A program made the position numbers and the translations under genes. Of a DNA stretch of 31,206 bases, positions 1 to 8,524 are shown piece after piece. A model generated the notes under the pieces. It was given only the letters and a program-made list of their open reading frames with translations. It did not search any database and had not been told where the DNA came from. The stretch covers positions 1 to 31,206 of the forward strand of contig NW_026516492.1 in assembly GCF_025602895.1 (NCBI RefSeq), written 5' to 3'. Every line of letters starts with the position of its first letter. Within the stretch, counting starts at the first letter, position 1. Source of the DNA: Polychytrium aggregatum (taxonomy: Eukaryota; Chytridiomycota; Chytridiomycetes; Polychytriales).

Positions 1-829
1 GAAAACGTCGCCAAACTCATTGTATTTGAGCGGGACACCTCGAGAGTCAACAGGGGTGCCAGACTCGGCATACACCTTCGTCGTGAGCACGGACCTTATC
101 GACACCGTAGGATACGTCTCCGGCGAAGGACGGATATCCATTTGGGCAGCGAAAATGTCGAGCTTGTCTTCCCGTGCAAGACGGAGAAGACTCGCCGCAT
201 TAACGAGCTCAATGTCGGGCGAAGATAAAGCCGTTGGCTCTTCAGAAAGCGAAGCAGAGTCAAGGCGGGAAGAAAGGGAAGGCGAAGTGCCAAAGGAGGG
301 AACCGGTGTAAGGGAAGGACCGGAGGGAGGAGTCAAAGGCGAAGTGCCCGAAGGGGGAGGCGAATAGCCGGAAGGGGACGAAGTGTCCAAGGAGGAAGCA
401 GAGACATCCGCGAGGATGTGTCCATCAGCAAGGCAAGAGGGATCGGAGAACGAAAGGGAGAGGGACTTCCAATTGACAACTGGATTATGCAAGCGCATCC
501 AGGGAAGACCAAGAGTGATGGGAGTGGTGGAGAGTCGAGTCACAAGAAAAGAAATCGACTCGGTGTGGGAACCAATGGTCAACGTCACAGGAACGGTTTG
601 GAAACGAATGAAACCGGCCGAAGAACCATCAGCAAGGGAAACGGAGTAGGGAGTAGAAAGAGGGATAAGAGAGAGTTTATGGAGATCCGCAAAGGCAGGA
701 TCAATGAGGGCAAGAGCGGTGCATCCATCATCAATAAAGACAGAAAGGGAGATGGAGAACCGGGCCAGAAAGACTCATGACGACAAGGGTGGCCGGAAGA
801 AGAAGAAGCTTATCGTCCGATATGACGAG
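1..829 (-). pseudogene. Pol fragment, retropepsin-like aspartic protease region (A1)
   Basis: On the minus strand this segment encodes the retroviral-type aspartic protease part of the family-A polyprotein, which would cut Gag-Pol inside the virus-like particle. The active-site segment reads IDDG at 724-735, followed by CTALALIDPAF. A family-typical hydrophobic motif, LGLPWMRLHNP, follows further left, and then a Ser/Pro-rich linker leading towards RT. Compared with A2 there are small indels near 755, 812 and 826, so the frame is not continuous with gag. The active site has Asp-Asp-Gly where the family normally has Asp-Ser/Thr-Gly. The fragment runs off the window at base 1. Because both copies are frame-broken at different places, the parent was probably a single Gag-Pol frame. 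Confidence 0.75.
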
Positions 830-1828
830 TCAGAGGGGGAAGATGTTCGTATCGCCGAACGAGACCACCTCGCTTACTTGCGAGGTGCTGCTCGGCTGTG
901 GGCAGTTTCCCGAGTTCCGTTTGACCAGAACCGGGCACTGCTGAACATCGCGACTGCCGGGACAAGACTTTTCCCCGCAGTACAGGCAGAGACCCTGCTC
1001 ACGACGTCGCTTTTTCTCGACGTCGGAGAGCTTAGCAGGGCGGACCGAGACAGAGTCAAGGTCCATGGGAGTGGGTGGCAGAGAGGAGGAAGAAGAAACA
1101 TGCGCGGGAGAATGGTGGTGATGGGGAGCAGAGCGAGAAGAAGGAGGAGGAGGTTGGGAACGGGAGGAGATCTTGAGACGATGGAGGGCATCGTCGTACT
1201 CGACCGCTGCCTTGATCAACTCAGGCAGGGAAGCGGGAGCGGGGCGGAGACCGATGAGGTGGAACTTGACCTCAGACTTCAAACCCTCCTTGAAGAAGTG
1301 CATCTTGGTGGGTTCATCAGTCTGGACGCGGGCGGCGAGCTGGACGAAGCGGGTGGCGAAGGCTTGGCAGGACTTGAGCTGGACCAAGCGCTTGAGGTCG
1401 TTCAAGGCCTTATCTTGCGAGGAGGCCGTGTCCTCACCGAAGGTCGACTTGAGGGCAACTTCAAAATCCGCGAAGGAAGCCGGGAAGCGGTTGGCCATGT
1501 AGAAGGCGGCCTCGTACCACTTGAAGGCTTCACCGCGGAGGAAGGAGGTGGCGTACAGGACCTTCTGGCGCTCGGGCGCGAAGAAGGCAGGATCGGCGAG
1601 GAAAACCAGGTGGCACTGGGCGAGGAAGGCCGTCGTTTCATCGCGGGAACCTAGGAACTCCTTGGGCTTGTTGACCTGGTAGACCTGGCGGGGAGCGGCG
1701 GCGGGAGCTTGCAGATCTTGGATCTGACGATGGAGAGCAGCGTTCTGGGTCATGAGGGCGTTCATACGCTCCTCCATGCGCGCCAGATACGCGTTGAGGT
1801 CTGCAGGGGGTGCAGCAGGCTCAGCCAT
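830..1828 (-). CDS. Gag capsid-like protein of chromovirus A1
   Basis: This is an open frame of 332 residues starting at the ATG at 1828 (protein start MAEPAAPP); the frame is open further upstream, but only with non-ATG codons. Residues about 12-42 form a heptad-like coiled coil. Residues about 60-215 match the retrotransposon Gag fold, with the typical FLRGEAFKWYE and LPELIKAAVEYDD segments. A Ser/Pro/His-rich linker follows. A basic stretch (EKKRRREQG) leads into a cysteine cluster C281-x2-C284-x4-C289-x8-C298, placed like a nucleocapsid zinc knuckle but lacking the usual His. In A2 the same region has a frameshift near 13231 and another near 12343, so A1 is the better-preserved gag. The final 12 residues or so are probably out of the ancestral frame, because A2 continues differently into protease. 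Confidence 0.85.
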   Translation of the reverse strand: MAEPAAPPADLNAYLARMEERMNALMTQNAALHRQIQDLQAPAAAPRQVYQVNKPKEFLGSRDETTAFLAQCHLVFLADPAFFAPERQKVLYATSFLRGEAFKWYEAAFYMANRFPASFADFEVALKSTFGEDTASSQDKALNDLKRLVQLKSCQAFATRFVQLAARVQTDEPTKMHFFKEGLKSEVKFHLIGLRPAPASLPELIKAAVEYDDALHRLKISSRSQPPPPSSRSAPHHHHSPAHVSSSSSLPPTPMDLDSVSVRPAKLSDVEKKRRREQGLCLYCGEKSCPGSRDVQQCPVLVKRNSGNCPQPSSTSQVSEVVSFGDTNIFPL

Positions 1829-1885
1829 CGGATCGACGAGGGAAAGAGAGGCGAAAGAAGAAGAAAGGCCGGGAAGCCAAGAGGG

Positions 1886-1897
1886 AGCGTTCAAAAT
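1886..1897 (-). promoter_or_regulatory. Self-complementary primer-binding site of A1
   Basis: Two bases inside the 5' LTR the minus strand reads ATTTTGAACGCT. The LTR transcript contains the exact reverse complement, AGCGTTCAAAAT, at 2107-2096, just downstream of the TATA box. Twelve perfectly pairing bases at the PBS position match the self-priming arrangement known from Tf1 of fission yeast. No TGG start, as expected for tRNA priming, is seen. Confidence 0.75.
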
Positions 1898-1899
1898 GA

Positions 1900-2690
1900 T
1901 GTTAGAGTCCGAAGGGGACTCAACGGCAAAAGAAGAAGTGAGCTCGAAGTGAGCTCAGGGAAGGCAAGGGTAAAGTCCGAAGTGGACTCGGAGAGGGAGC
2001 GAGGGAAGCAAAGATCCGTTCAAGATAAGACTTGTCTCGAAATGAGACGTGAGGAACACTCAGAGAATAAAGTAGAAGGCACTTTATTTAGTCCTATTTT
2101 GAACGCTGAGGTTCGACTACACATCGCGGGGGTCAGGCTATTTATAGACAAGTCCGGACTTGGCAGCGAAGGGCGGCCAAGGGAGGGAAAAGTGGGCGAT
2201 CGAGCAGGGCGAAGGGGGCGATGCACGAACGAGGGCCGAGAAGGACCACCGAGACAGGCAGAGAACCAAAGCGAGGGAGGCGCAAGCAAAAGCGAAGCAC
2301 CTGGCAGGAGAAACGTGCAAAGGCGAAGCAATGTGACTCAACGTCCAAGAAGCGGATTGGTCAAGTATAAGGTTGGGGCAAATGCATGCGAGATGAACAA
2401 GAGATCGGGGCGGTCAGGCAGGTCATGAGTCACCGGTGGTGGGACACATGACCGGCAGCCGAATTGCAACCAATCGCAGCAAGGCGCGTGCACAAACAAA
2501 CCGGCGCGTGCGAAGAAGACAAAGGAAGCGGAGCAGCGCGGGGAAACGGAAGTGCGGAAGGAGCGGAAATGGCAGGCAAAAGGCGGAAAATTGGAGGGGA
2601 ACTGCAAAGCTACACACAAACAAACAGAAAGGCAAAAGAACAGCCAAGTGTGCAGTCAAAGTGGAGAACAAGCAGAAGCTATCCCTAACA
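1900..2690 (-). repeat. 5' LTR of A1 (791 bp)
   Basis: The LTR is bounded by TGTTAG and CTAACA, a 6-bp terminal inverted repeat. On the minus strand it holds a TATAAATA box (2139-2146), the presumed transcript start near 2107 and an AATAAA signal shortly after. By eye it differs from the A3 LTR (28666-29456) by one base, but from the A2 right LTR by about nine to ten changes. Confidence 0.95.
2139..2146 (-). promoter_or_regulatory. TATA box in 5' LTR of A1
   Basis: The minus strand reads TATAAATA. It lies 39 bases upstream of the segment complementary to the PBS, which fits a transcript start at or near that segment. The same box is present at 7957-7964, 13577-13584 and 28905-28912 in the other LTR copies. 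Confidence 0.7.
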
Positions 2691-2695
2691 CAAAC
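2691..2695 (+). other. Right-hand target-site flank of A1 (CAAAC)
   Basis: CAAAC directly follows the A1 LTR and precedes ATATAGG of the satellite. In uninterrupted array copies the same five bases end each unit, so this is probably one half of a 5-bp target duplication. The other half lies outside the window. Confidence 0.6.
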
Positions 2696-3335
2696 ATATA
2701 GGCACCGAGGTCACAGGGAGGTCACAGGGAGGTCACAGCCTACATAAAACAGCGTCGTCTGCTACCATGACTTGGACTTGGACACAGAGGAAGCGCGCCT
2801 CAGCATACAGATCCCCATTGAAGATCAAACTGCTGTGATCTCATTATGGAATCTGTGATCTCGGCCCATCTTTTGGACCGCCCAGGCCTCTTCAATTTTA
2901 AAATTTCAAAATCCAGCCAGGCATCCGGCTATGATCCACCCGTGATCCACCGCCCGTGATCCACCCGTGATTCCAGCCTATGGCCAGAGGGTTTTTTAAA
3001 ATTTTAAAATTCTAGAGCCAAACCCTGGTCCTCCAGGTCCAAAGGACTTCACAGATCACAGACCCACTGTAGAGTGAGCCAGATAGAACTGCCTGGATCA
3101 TATAGAAACCGAGGTCACAGGGAGGTCACAGTGCCGATAGACCCCAGCCATTCGCCCGTGATCCTCCCGTGATTCCAGCCTATGGCCAGAGGGTTTTTTT
3201 TTAAAATTTTAAAATTCTAGAGCCAAACCCTGGTCTCCAGGTCCAAAGGACTTCACAGATCACAGATCCACTATAGAGTGGGCCCGATAGAACTGGCTGG
3301 GTGATATAGAATCCGAGGTCACAGCGAGATCACAG
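2696..3335 (+). repeat. Internal ~202-bp sub-repeats of the satellite unit (unit 1)
   Basis: The motif ATATAG-NNN-CCGAGGTCACAG occurs at 2696, 3100 and 3304, spaced 404 and 204 bp. The copies at about 2971 and 3173 both run from TTCCAGCCTATGGCCAGAGG through a T/A-rich block and AAACCCTGGT to TAGAACTG, 202 bp apart. A third, more diverged copy seems to occupy 2830-2960 (AATTTTAAAATTTCAAAATCC). The unit therefore grew from an older ~200-bp repeat. The same structure recurs in every unit. Confidence 0.75.
2707..2738 (+). repeat. 11-bp tandem GAGGTCACAGG (first unit)
   Basis: Three nearly perfect copies start at 2707, 2718 and 2729. The same 10-mer, GAGRTCACAG, recurs as 11-bp-spaced pairs at 3111/3122 and 3315/3326, and inverted (CTGTGATCTC) at 2833 and 2853. 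Confidence 0.9.
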
Positions 3336-3416
3336 CGCCTATTCTATCTTAGCGATTCTTCGACTCTTCTGAGTACTACCGTCATCCTACACATCGCCTG
3401 TAGTATCCCCCCGTCA

Positions 3417-3452
3417 CACACGTAGCACACGTAGCACACGTAGCACACGTAT
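3417..3452 (+). repeat. 9-bp tandem CACACGTAG x4 (first unit)
   Basis: Four consecutive copies of CACACGTAG, the last ending in T. The block recurs every 1,674 bp, once per unit. Confidence 0.9.
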
Positions 3453-3663
3453 CACTGTTCCCACGCTTCTAGCGCGTATTCCCATCACTCGCCTGTTGCT
3501 GGAGTTCCCACAGTTCCCAGAGTACCCAGAGTACTCAAAGTATCCCCCGAAGTACCCAGAGTACTTCCCCAGCTACCCATGCTTCTGAACTGCCACTGGT
3601 ACTGCCACAGGTCAGGTTTTAGCCTGAACCCAAGGCTCGAGTCTATACTGGAGCTCAGGCCTG

Positions 3664-3921
3664 GGTTAAGGCTAGGCTTTAGGGCTCAGGGTTTAGGCTG
3701 TTCCCAGACCTGCGCTCTTGTACCGCGCGTTCAGGCCTGGACTGGGGCTGGTGTTGGGGCAGTATATAGAGAGAACACTGCAAGAGCTGATGTCTATAGC
3801 CTTATCACGGCCCAGACCAAACCCTGACCAGACACCCATTACAGGCTGCAGCTTGACACTGAGCCTAAGAACCGGAGCCTAAAGCCTAGAGCCTAAAGCC
3901 TAAGTACCAAGGCCTAAAGCC
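3664..3921 (+). repeat. Telomere-like TTTAGG and CCTAAA tracts facing each other (first unit)
   Basis: The left tract (3664-3700) contains GGCTTTAGGGCTCAGGGTTT and TAGGC. The right tract (3861-3921) contains several GCCTAA / GCCTAAAGCC copies, which are roughly the reverse complement. The spacer holds a TATATAGAGAG sequence at 3763. The arms are imperfect, so calling this an inverted repeat is a reading rather than a measured fold. Confidence 0.5.
3763..3768 (+). promoter_or_regulatory. TATATA element in satellite unit (possible promoter)
   Basis: TATATAGAGAG stands out in a GC-rich stretch and recurs in every unit. It could drive satellite transcription on the plus strand, but no coding sequence follows it and no initiator is recognisable. 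Confidence 0.25.
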
Positions 3922-3989
3922 CGTGGTCTCTGGCCTGGCCTGTGAGCAAGCCATGATATATTCAATCCTATTCAATTGTAGCTGTTTCT

Positions 3990-4162
3990 GTACTATACCA
4001 TTCTATACTATACCATTCTCTTCTCTTCTATACTATTCTATTCTCTTCTATTCTCTTCTATTCTATTCTAATAGATCATACAATATAATAAAAGAGTATA
4101 GTAGTAGTATAGTAGTAGTATGGTAGTAGTAGTAGTAATAGTAGTAGTAGTAATAGTAGTAG
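3990..4162 (+). repeat. Pyrimidine-rich run followed by TAG-rich microsatellite (first unit)
   Basis: Positions 3990-4070 consist mostly of TTCTATTCTC/TACTATAC blocks with almost no G. Positions 4097-4162 are built from TAG/TAGTAA repeats. The block recurs in each unit and produces the low-complexity frames seen there on both strands. Confidence 0.85.
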
Positions 4163-4297
4163 AACATATACGGAGATAGAGGATACCATAGGAGAGACTG
4201 CAGCAGCTTGCCCTATACCCGCCCAAAGCCTCTATAGTAGACTCCACTGGCTTCAAACACGAGCGTGATCGTGGATGCCGCGCACATTGGGTGACCC

Positions 4298-4328
4298 GTA
4301 CGTGGCCAGTACGTGGCCAGTACGTGCC
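4298..4328 (+). repeat. 11-bp tandem GTACGTGGCCA (first unit)
   Basis: Two full copies (4298, 4309) and a partial third (4320). It lies about 40 bp before the unit end at which both family-A elements are inserted, and recurs in every unit. Confidence 0.85.
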
Positions 4329-7300
4329 CATTGGTTGTGCCCACCACGCATTGTAAAAAGTACCCAAACATATAGGCACCGAGGTCACAGGGAGGTCACA
4401 GGGAGGTCACAGCCTACATAAAACAGCGTCGTCTGCTACCATGACTTGGACTTGGACACAGAGGAAGCGCGCCTCAGCATACAGATCCCCATTGAAGATC
4501 AAACTGCTGTGATCTCATTATGGAATCTGTGATCTCGGCCCATCTTTTGGACCGCCCAGGCCTCTTCAATTTTAAAATTTCAAAATCCAGCCAGGCATCC
4601 GGCTATGATCCACCCGTGATCCACCGCCCGTGATCCACCCGTGATTCCAGCCTATGGCCAGAGGGTTTTTTAAAATTTTAAAATTCTAGAGCCAAACCCT
4701 GGTCCTCCAGGTCCAAAGGACTTCACAGATCACAGACCCACTGTAGAGTGAGCCAGATAGAACTGCCTGGATCATATAGAAACCGAGGTCACAGGGAGGT
4801 CACAGTGCCGATAGACCCCAGCCATTCGCCCGTGATCCTCCCGTGATTCCAGCCTATGGCCAGAGGGTTTTTTTTTAAAATTTTAAAATTCTAGAGCCAA
4901 ACCCTGGTCTCCAGGTCCAAAGGACTTCACAGATCACAGATCCACTATAGAGTGGGCCCGATAGAACTGGCTGGGTGATATAGAATCCGAGGTCACAGCG
5001 AGATCACAGCGCCTATTCTATCTTAGCGATTCTTCGACTCTTCTGAGTACTACCGTCATCCTACACATCGCCTGTAGTATCCCCCCGTCACACACGTAGC
5101 ACACGTAGCACACGTAGCACACGTATCACTGTTCCCACGCTTCTAGCGCGTATTCCCATCACTCGCCTGTTGCTGGAGTTCCCACAGTTCCCAGAGTACC
5201 CAGAGTACTCAAAGTATCCCCCGAAGTACCCAGAGTACTTCCCCAGCTACCCATGCTTCTGAACTGCCACTGGTACTGCCACAGGTCAGGTTTTAGCCTG
5301 AACCCAAGGCTCGAGTCTATACTGGAGCTCAGGCCTGGGTTAAGGCTAGGCTTTAGGGCTCAGGGTTTAGGCTGTTCCCAGACCTGCGCTCTTGTACCGC
5401 GCGTTCAGGCCTGGACTGGGGCTGGTGTTGGGGCAGTATATAGAGAGAACACTGCAAGAGCTGATGTCTATAGCCTTATCACGGCCCAGACCAAACCCTG
5501 ACCAGACACCCATTACAGGCTGCAGCTTGACACTGAGCCTAAGAACCGGAGCCTAAAGCCTAGAGCCTAAAGCCTAAGTACCAAGGCCTAAAGCCCGTGG
5601 TCTCTGGCCTGGCCTGTGAGCAAGCCATGATATATTCAATCCTATTCAATTGTAGCTGTTTCTGTACTATACCATTCTATACTATACCATTCTCTTCTCT
5701 TCTATACTATTCTATTCTCTTCTATTCTCTTCTATTCTATTCTAATAGATCATACAATATAATAAAAGAGTATAGTAGTAGTATAGTAGTAGTATGGTAG
5801 TAGTAGTAGTAATAGTAGTAGTAGTAATAGTAGTAGAACATATACGGAGATAGAGGATACCATAGGAGAGACTGCAGCAGCTTGCCCTATACCCGCCCAA
5901 AGCCTCTATAGTAGACTCCACTGGCTTCAAACACGAGCGTGATCGTGGATGCCGCGCACATTGGGTGACCCGTACGTGGCCAGTACGTGGCCAGTACGTG
6001 CCCATTGGTTGTGCCCACCACGCATTGTAAAAAGTACCCAAACATATAGGCACCGAGGTCACAGGGAGGTCACAGGGAGGTCACAGCCTACATAAAACAG
6101 CGTCGTCTGCTACCATGACTTGGACTTGGACACAGAGGAAGCGCGCCTCAGCATACAGATCCCCATTGAAGATCAAACTGCTGTGATCTCATTATGGAAT
6201 CTGTGATCTCGGCCCATCTTTTGGACCGCCCAGGCCTCTTCAATTTTAAAATTTCAAAATCCAGCCAGGCATCCGGCTATGATCCACCCGTGATCCACCG
6301 CCCGTGATCCACCCGTGATTCCAGCCTATGGCCAGAGGGTTTTTTAAAATTTTAAAATTCTAGAGCCAAACCCTGGTCCTCCAGGTCCAAAGGACTTCAC
6401 AGATCACAGACCCACTGTAGAGTGAGCCAGATAGAACTGCCTGGATCATATAGAAACCGAGGTCACAGGGAGGTCACAGTGCCGATAGACCCCAGCCATT
6501 CGCCCGTGATCCTCCCGTGATTCCAGCCTATGGCCAGAGGGTTTTTTTTTAAAATTTTAAAATTCTAGAGCCAAACCCTGGTCTCCAGGTCCAAAGGACT
6601 TCACAGATCACAGATCCACTATAGAGTGGGCCCGATAGAACTGGCTGGGTGATATAGAATCCGAGGTCACAGCGAGATCACAGCGCCTATTCTATCTTAG
6701 CGATTCTTCGACTCTTCTGAGTACTACCGTCATCCTACACATCGCCTGTAGTATCCCCCCGTCACACACGTAGCACACGTAGCACACGTAGCACACGTAT
6801 CACTGTTCCCACGCTTCTAGCGCGTATTCCCATCACTCGCCTGTTGCTGGAGTTCCCACAGTTCCCAGAGTACCCAGAGTACTCAAAGTATCCCCCGAAG
6901 TACCCAGAGTACTTCCCCAGCTACCCATGCTTCTGAACTGCCACTGGTACTGCCACAGGTCAGGTTTTAGCCTGAACCCAAGGCTCGAGTCTATACTGGA
7001 GCTCAGGCCTGGGTTAAGGCTAGGCTTTAGGGCTCAGGGTTTAGGCTGTTCCCAGACCTGCGCTCTTGTACCGCGCGTTCAGGCCTGGACTGGGGCTGGT
7101 GTTGGGGCAGTATATAGAGAGAACACTGCAAGAGCTGATGTCTATAGCCTTATCACGGCCCAGACCAAACCCTGACCAGACACCCATTACAGGCTGCAGC
7201 TTGACACTGAGCCTAAGAACCGGAGCCTAAAGCCTAGAGCCTAAAGCCTAAGTACCAAGGCCTAAAGCCCGTGGTCTCTGGCCTGGCCTGTGAGCAAGCC

Positions 7301-7711
7301 ATGATATATTCAATCCTATTCAATTGTAGCTGTTTCTGTACTATACCATTCTATACTATACCATTCTCTTCTCTTCTATACTATTCTATTCTCTTCTATT
7401 CTCTTCTATTCTATTCTAATAGATCATACAATATAATAAAAGAGTATAGTAGTAGTATAGTAGTAGTATGGTAGTAGTAGTAGTAATAGTAGTAGTAGTA
7501 ATAGTAGTAGAACATATACGGAGATAGAGGATACCATAGGAGAGACTGCAGCAGCTTGCCCTATACCCGCCCAAAGCCTCTATAGTAGACTCCACTGGCT
7601 TCAAACACGAGCGTGATCGTGGATGCCGCGCACATTGGGTGACCCGTACGTGGCCAGTACGTGGCCAGTACGTGCCCATTGGTTGTGCCCACCACGCATT
7701 GTAAAAAGTAC

Positions 7712-7717
7712 CCAAAC
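7712..7717 (+). other. Left target-site duplication of A2 (CCAAAC)
   Basis: CCAAAC directly precedes the A2 LTR and is matched by CCAAAC at 14130-14135 after the other LTR. The intact array reads CCCAAACATATAGG at this point. Confidence 0.85.
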
Positions 7718-8510
7718 TGTTAGAGTCCGAAGGGGACTCAACGGCAAAAGAAGAAGTGAGCTCGAAGTGAGCTCAGGGAAGGCAAGGGTAAAGTCCGAAG
7801 TGGACTCGGAGAGGGAGCGAGGGAAGCAAAGATCCGTTCAAGATAAGACTTGTCTCGAAATGAGACGTGAGGAACACTCAGAGAATAAAGTAGAAGGCAC
7901 TTTATTTAGTCCTATTTTGAACGCTGAGGTTCGACTACACATCGCGGGGGTCAGGCTATTTATAGACAAGTCCGGACTTGGCAGCGAAGGGCGGCCAAGG
8001 GAGGGAAAAGTGGGCGATCGAGCAGGGCGAAGGGGGCGATGCACGAACGAGGGCCGAGAAGGACCACCGAGACAGGCAGAGAACCAAAGCGAGAGAGGCG
8101 CAAGCAAAAGCGAAGCACCTGGCAGGAGAAACGTGCAAAGGCGAAGCAATGTGACTCAACGTCCAAGAAGCGGATTGGTCAAGTATAAGGTTGGGGCAAA
8201 TGCATGCGAGATGAACAAGAGATCGGGGCGGTCAGGCAGGTCATGAGTCACCGGTGGGGGGACACATGACCGGCAGCCGAATTGCAACCAATCGCAGCAA
8301 GGCGCGTGCACAAACAAACCGGCGCGTGCGAAGAAGACAAAGGAAGCGGAGCAGCGCGGGGAAAACGGAAGTGCGGAAGGAGCGGAAAATGACAGGCAAA
8401 AGGCGGAAAATCGGAGGGGAACTGCAAGGCTACACACAAACAAACAGAAAGGCAAAAGAATAGCCAAGTGTGCAGTCAAAGTGGAGAACAAGCAGGAGCT
8501 ATCCCTAACA
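7718..8510 (-). repeat. 3' LTR of A2 (793 bp)
   Basis: It runs from TGTTAG to CTAACA. Differences from the 5' LTR (13339-14129) include ACCC-side CCGAAGG versus CCAAAGG, GTAAAG versus GTAGAG, CAGGAGCT versus CAGAAGCT and a 1-bp indel in GGAAAATGAC. The segment ATTTTGAACGCT, complementary to the PBS transcript, lies at 7914-7925 and the TATA box at 7957-7964. Confidence 0.96.
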
Positions 8511-8524
8511 TCATCCCCTTCCTT
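8511..8524 (-). promoter_or_regulatory. Polypurine tract of A2
   Basis: Immediately upstream of the 3' LTR the minus strand reads AAGGAAGGGGATGA. This is the expected position and composition for plus-strand DNA priming in an LTR element. The pol stop codon (TAA at 8525-8523) overlaps its edge. An identical tract lies at 29457-29470 in A3. Confidence 0.8.

Larger units (their letters stand above)
1..2690 (-). mobile_element. Ty3/gypsy chromovirus copy A1, 5' part (window cuts its 3' part)
   Basis: This is a minus-strand LTR retrotransposon of the same family as 7718-14129. Base 1 aligns with base 11440 of copy A2 and the alignment continues to the outer edge of the 5' LTR at 2690. Reading right to left it holds the 5' LTR, a primer-binding site, gag and the start of the protease region; RT, integrase and the 3' LTR lie outside the window. 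Directly after the LTR the satellite resumes with CAAACATATAGG, so the element sits inside the satellite array. Several single-base indels relative to A2 lie between 720 and 860. Confidence 0.93.
2696..7717 (+). repeat. Satellite array 1: three 1,674-bp units
   Basis: Units start at 2696, 4370 and 6044, with an exact 1,674-bp period, and the array ends at 7717 where A2 is inserted. With the unit phase set at the insertion site (ATATAGG...CCCAAAC), exactly three whole units lie between A1 and A2. Units look identical by eye. Each contains roughly 200-bp sub-repeats in its first third, short tandem repeats, telomere-like TTTAGG/CCTAAA tracts, a pyrimidine-rich run and a TAG-rich microsatellite. 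Only three short frames (82, 67 and 106 codons) recur in every unit. They lie in low-complexity or non-coding-looking sequence and match no family I know. I see no rRNA, tRNA or convincing protein gene. Confidence 0.97.

Noticed and set aside
704..1654. Long plus-strand frame of 316 codons, with a counterpart at 12262-13092
   Set aside because: It lies antisense to gag; its Gly/Glu/Arg-rich protein follows from the codon use of the real minus-strand gene.
3417..3452. Possible CRISPR-like or regularly spaced repeat array
   Set aside because: The copies are directly adjacent 9-mers without spacers, in a eukaryotic satellite.
3579..4388. Three short frames (82 and 67 codons on +, 106 codons on -) repeated in every satellite unit
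   Set aside because: They recur only because the units are identical. Two are largely made of microsatellite sequence (Ser/Tyr/Ile/Thr runs), none has a recognisable domain, and frames overlap on opposite strands.
7623..8246. Plus-strand frame of 207 codons crossing the satellite/A2 junction
   Set aside because: It joins satellite sequence to antisense LTR; the same LTR frame appears in all LTR copies without any coding signature.
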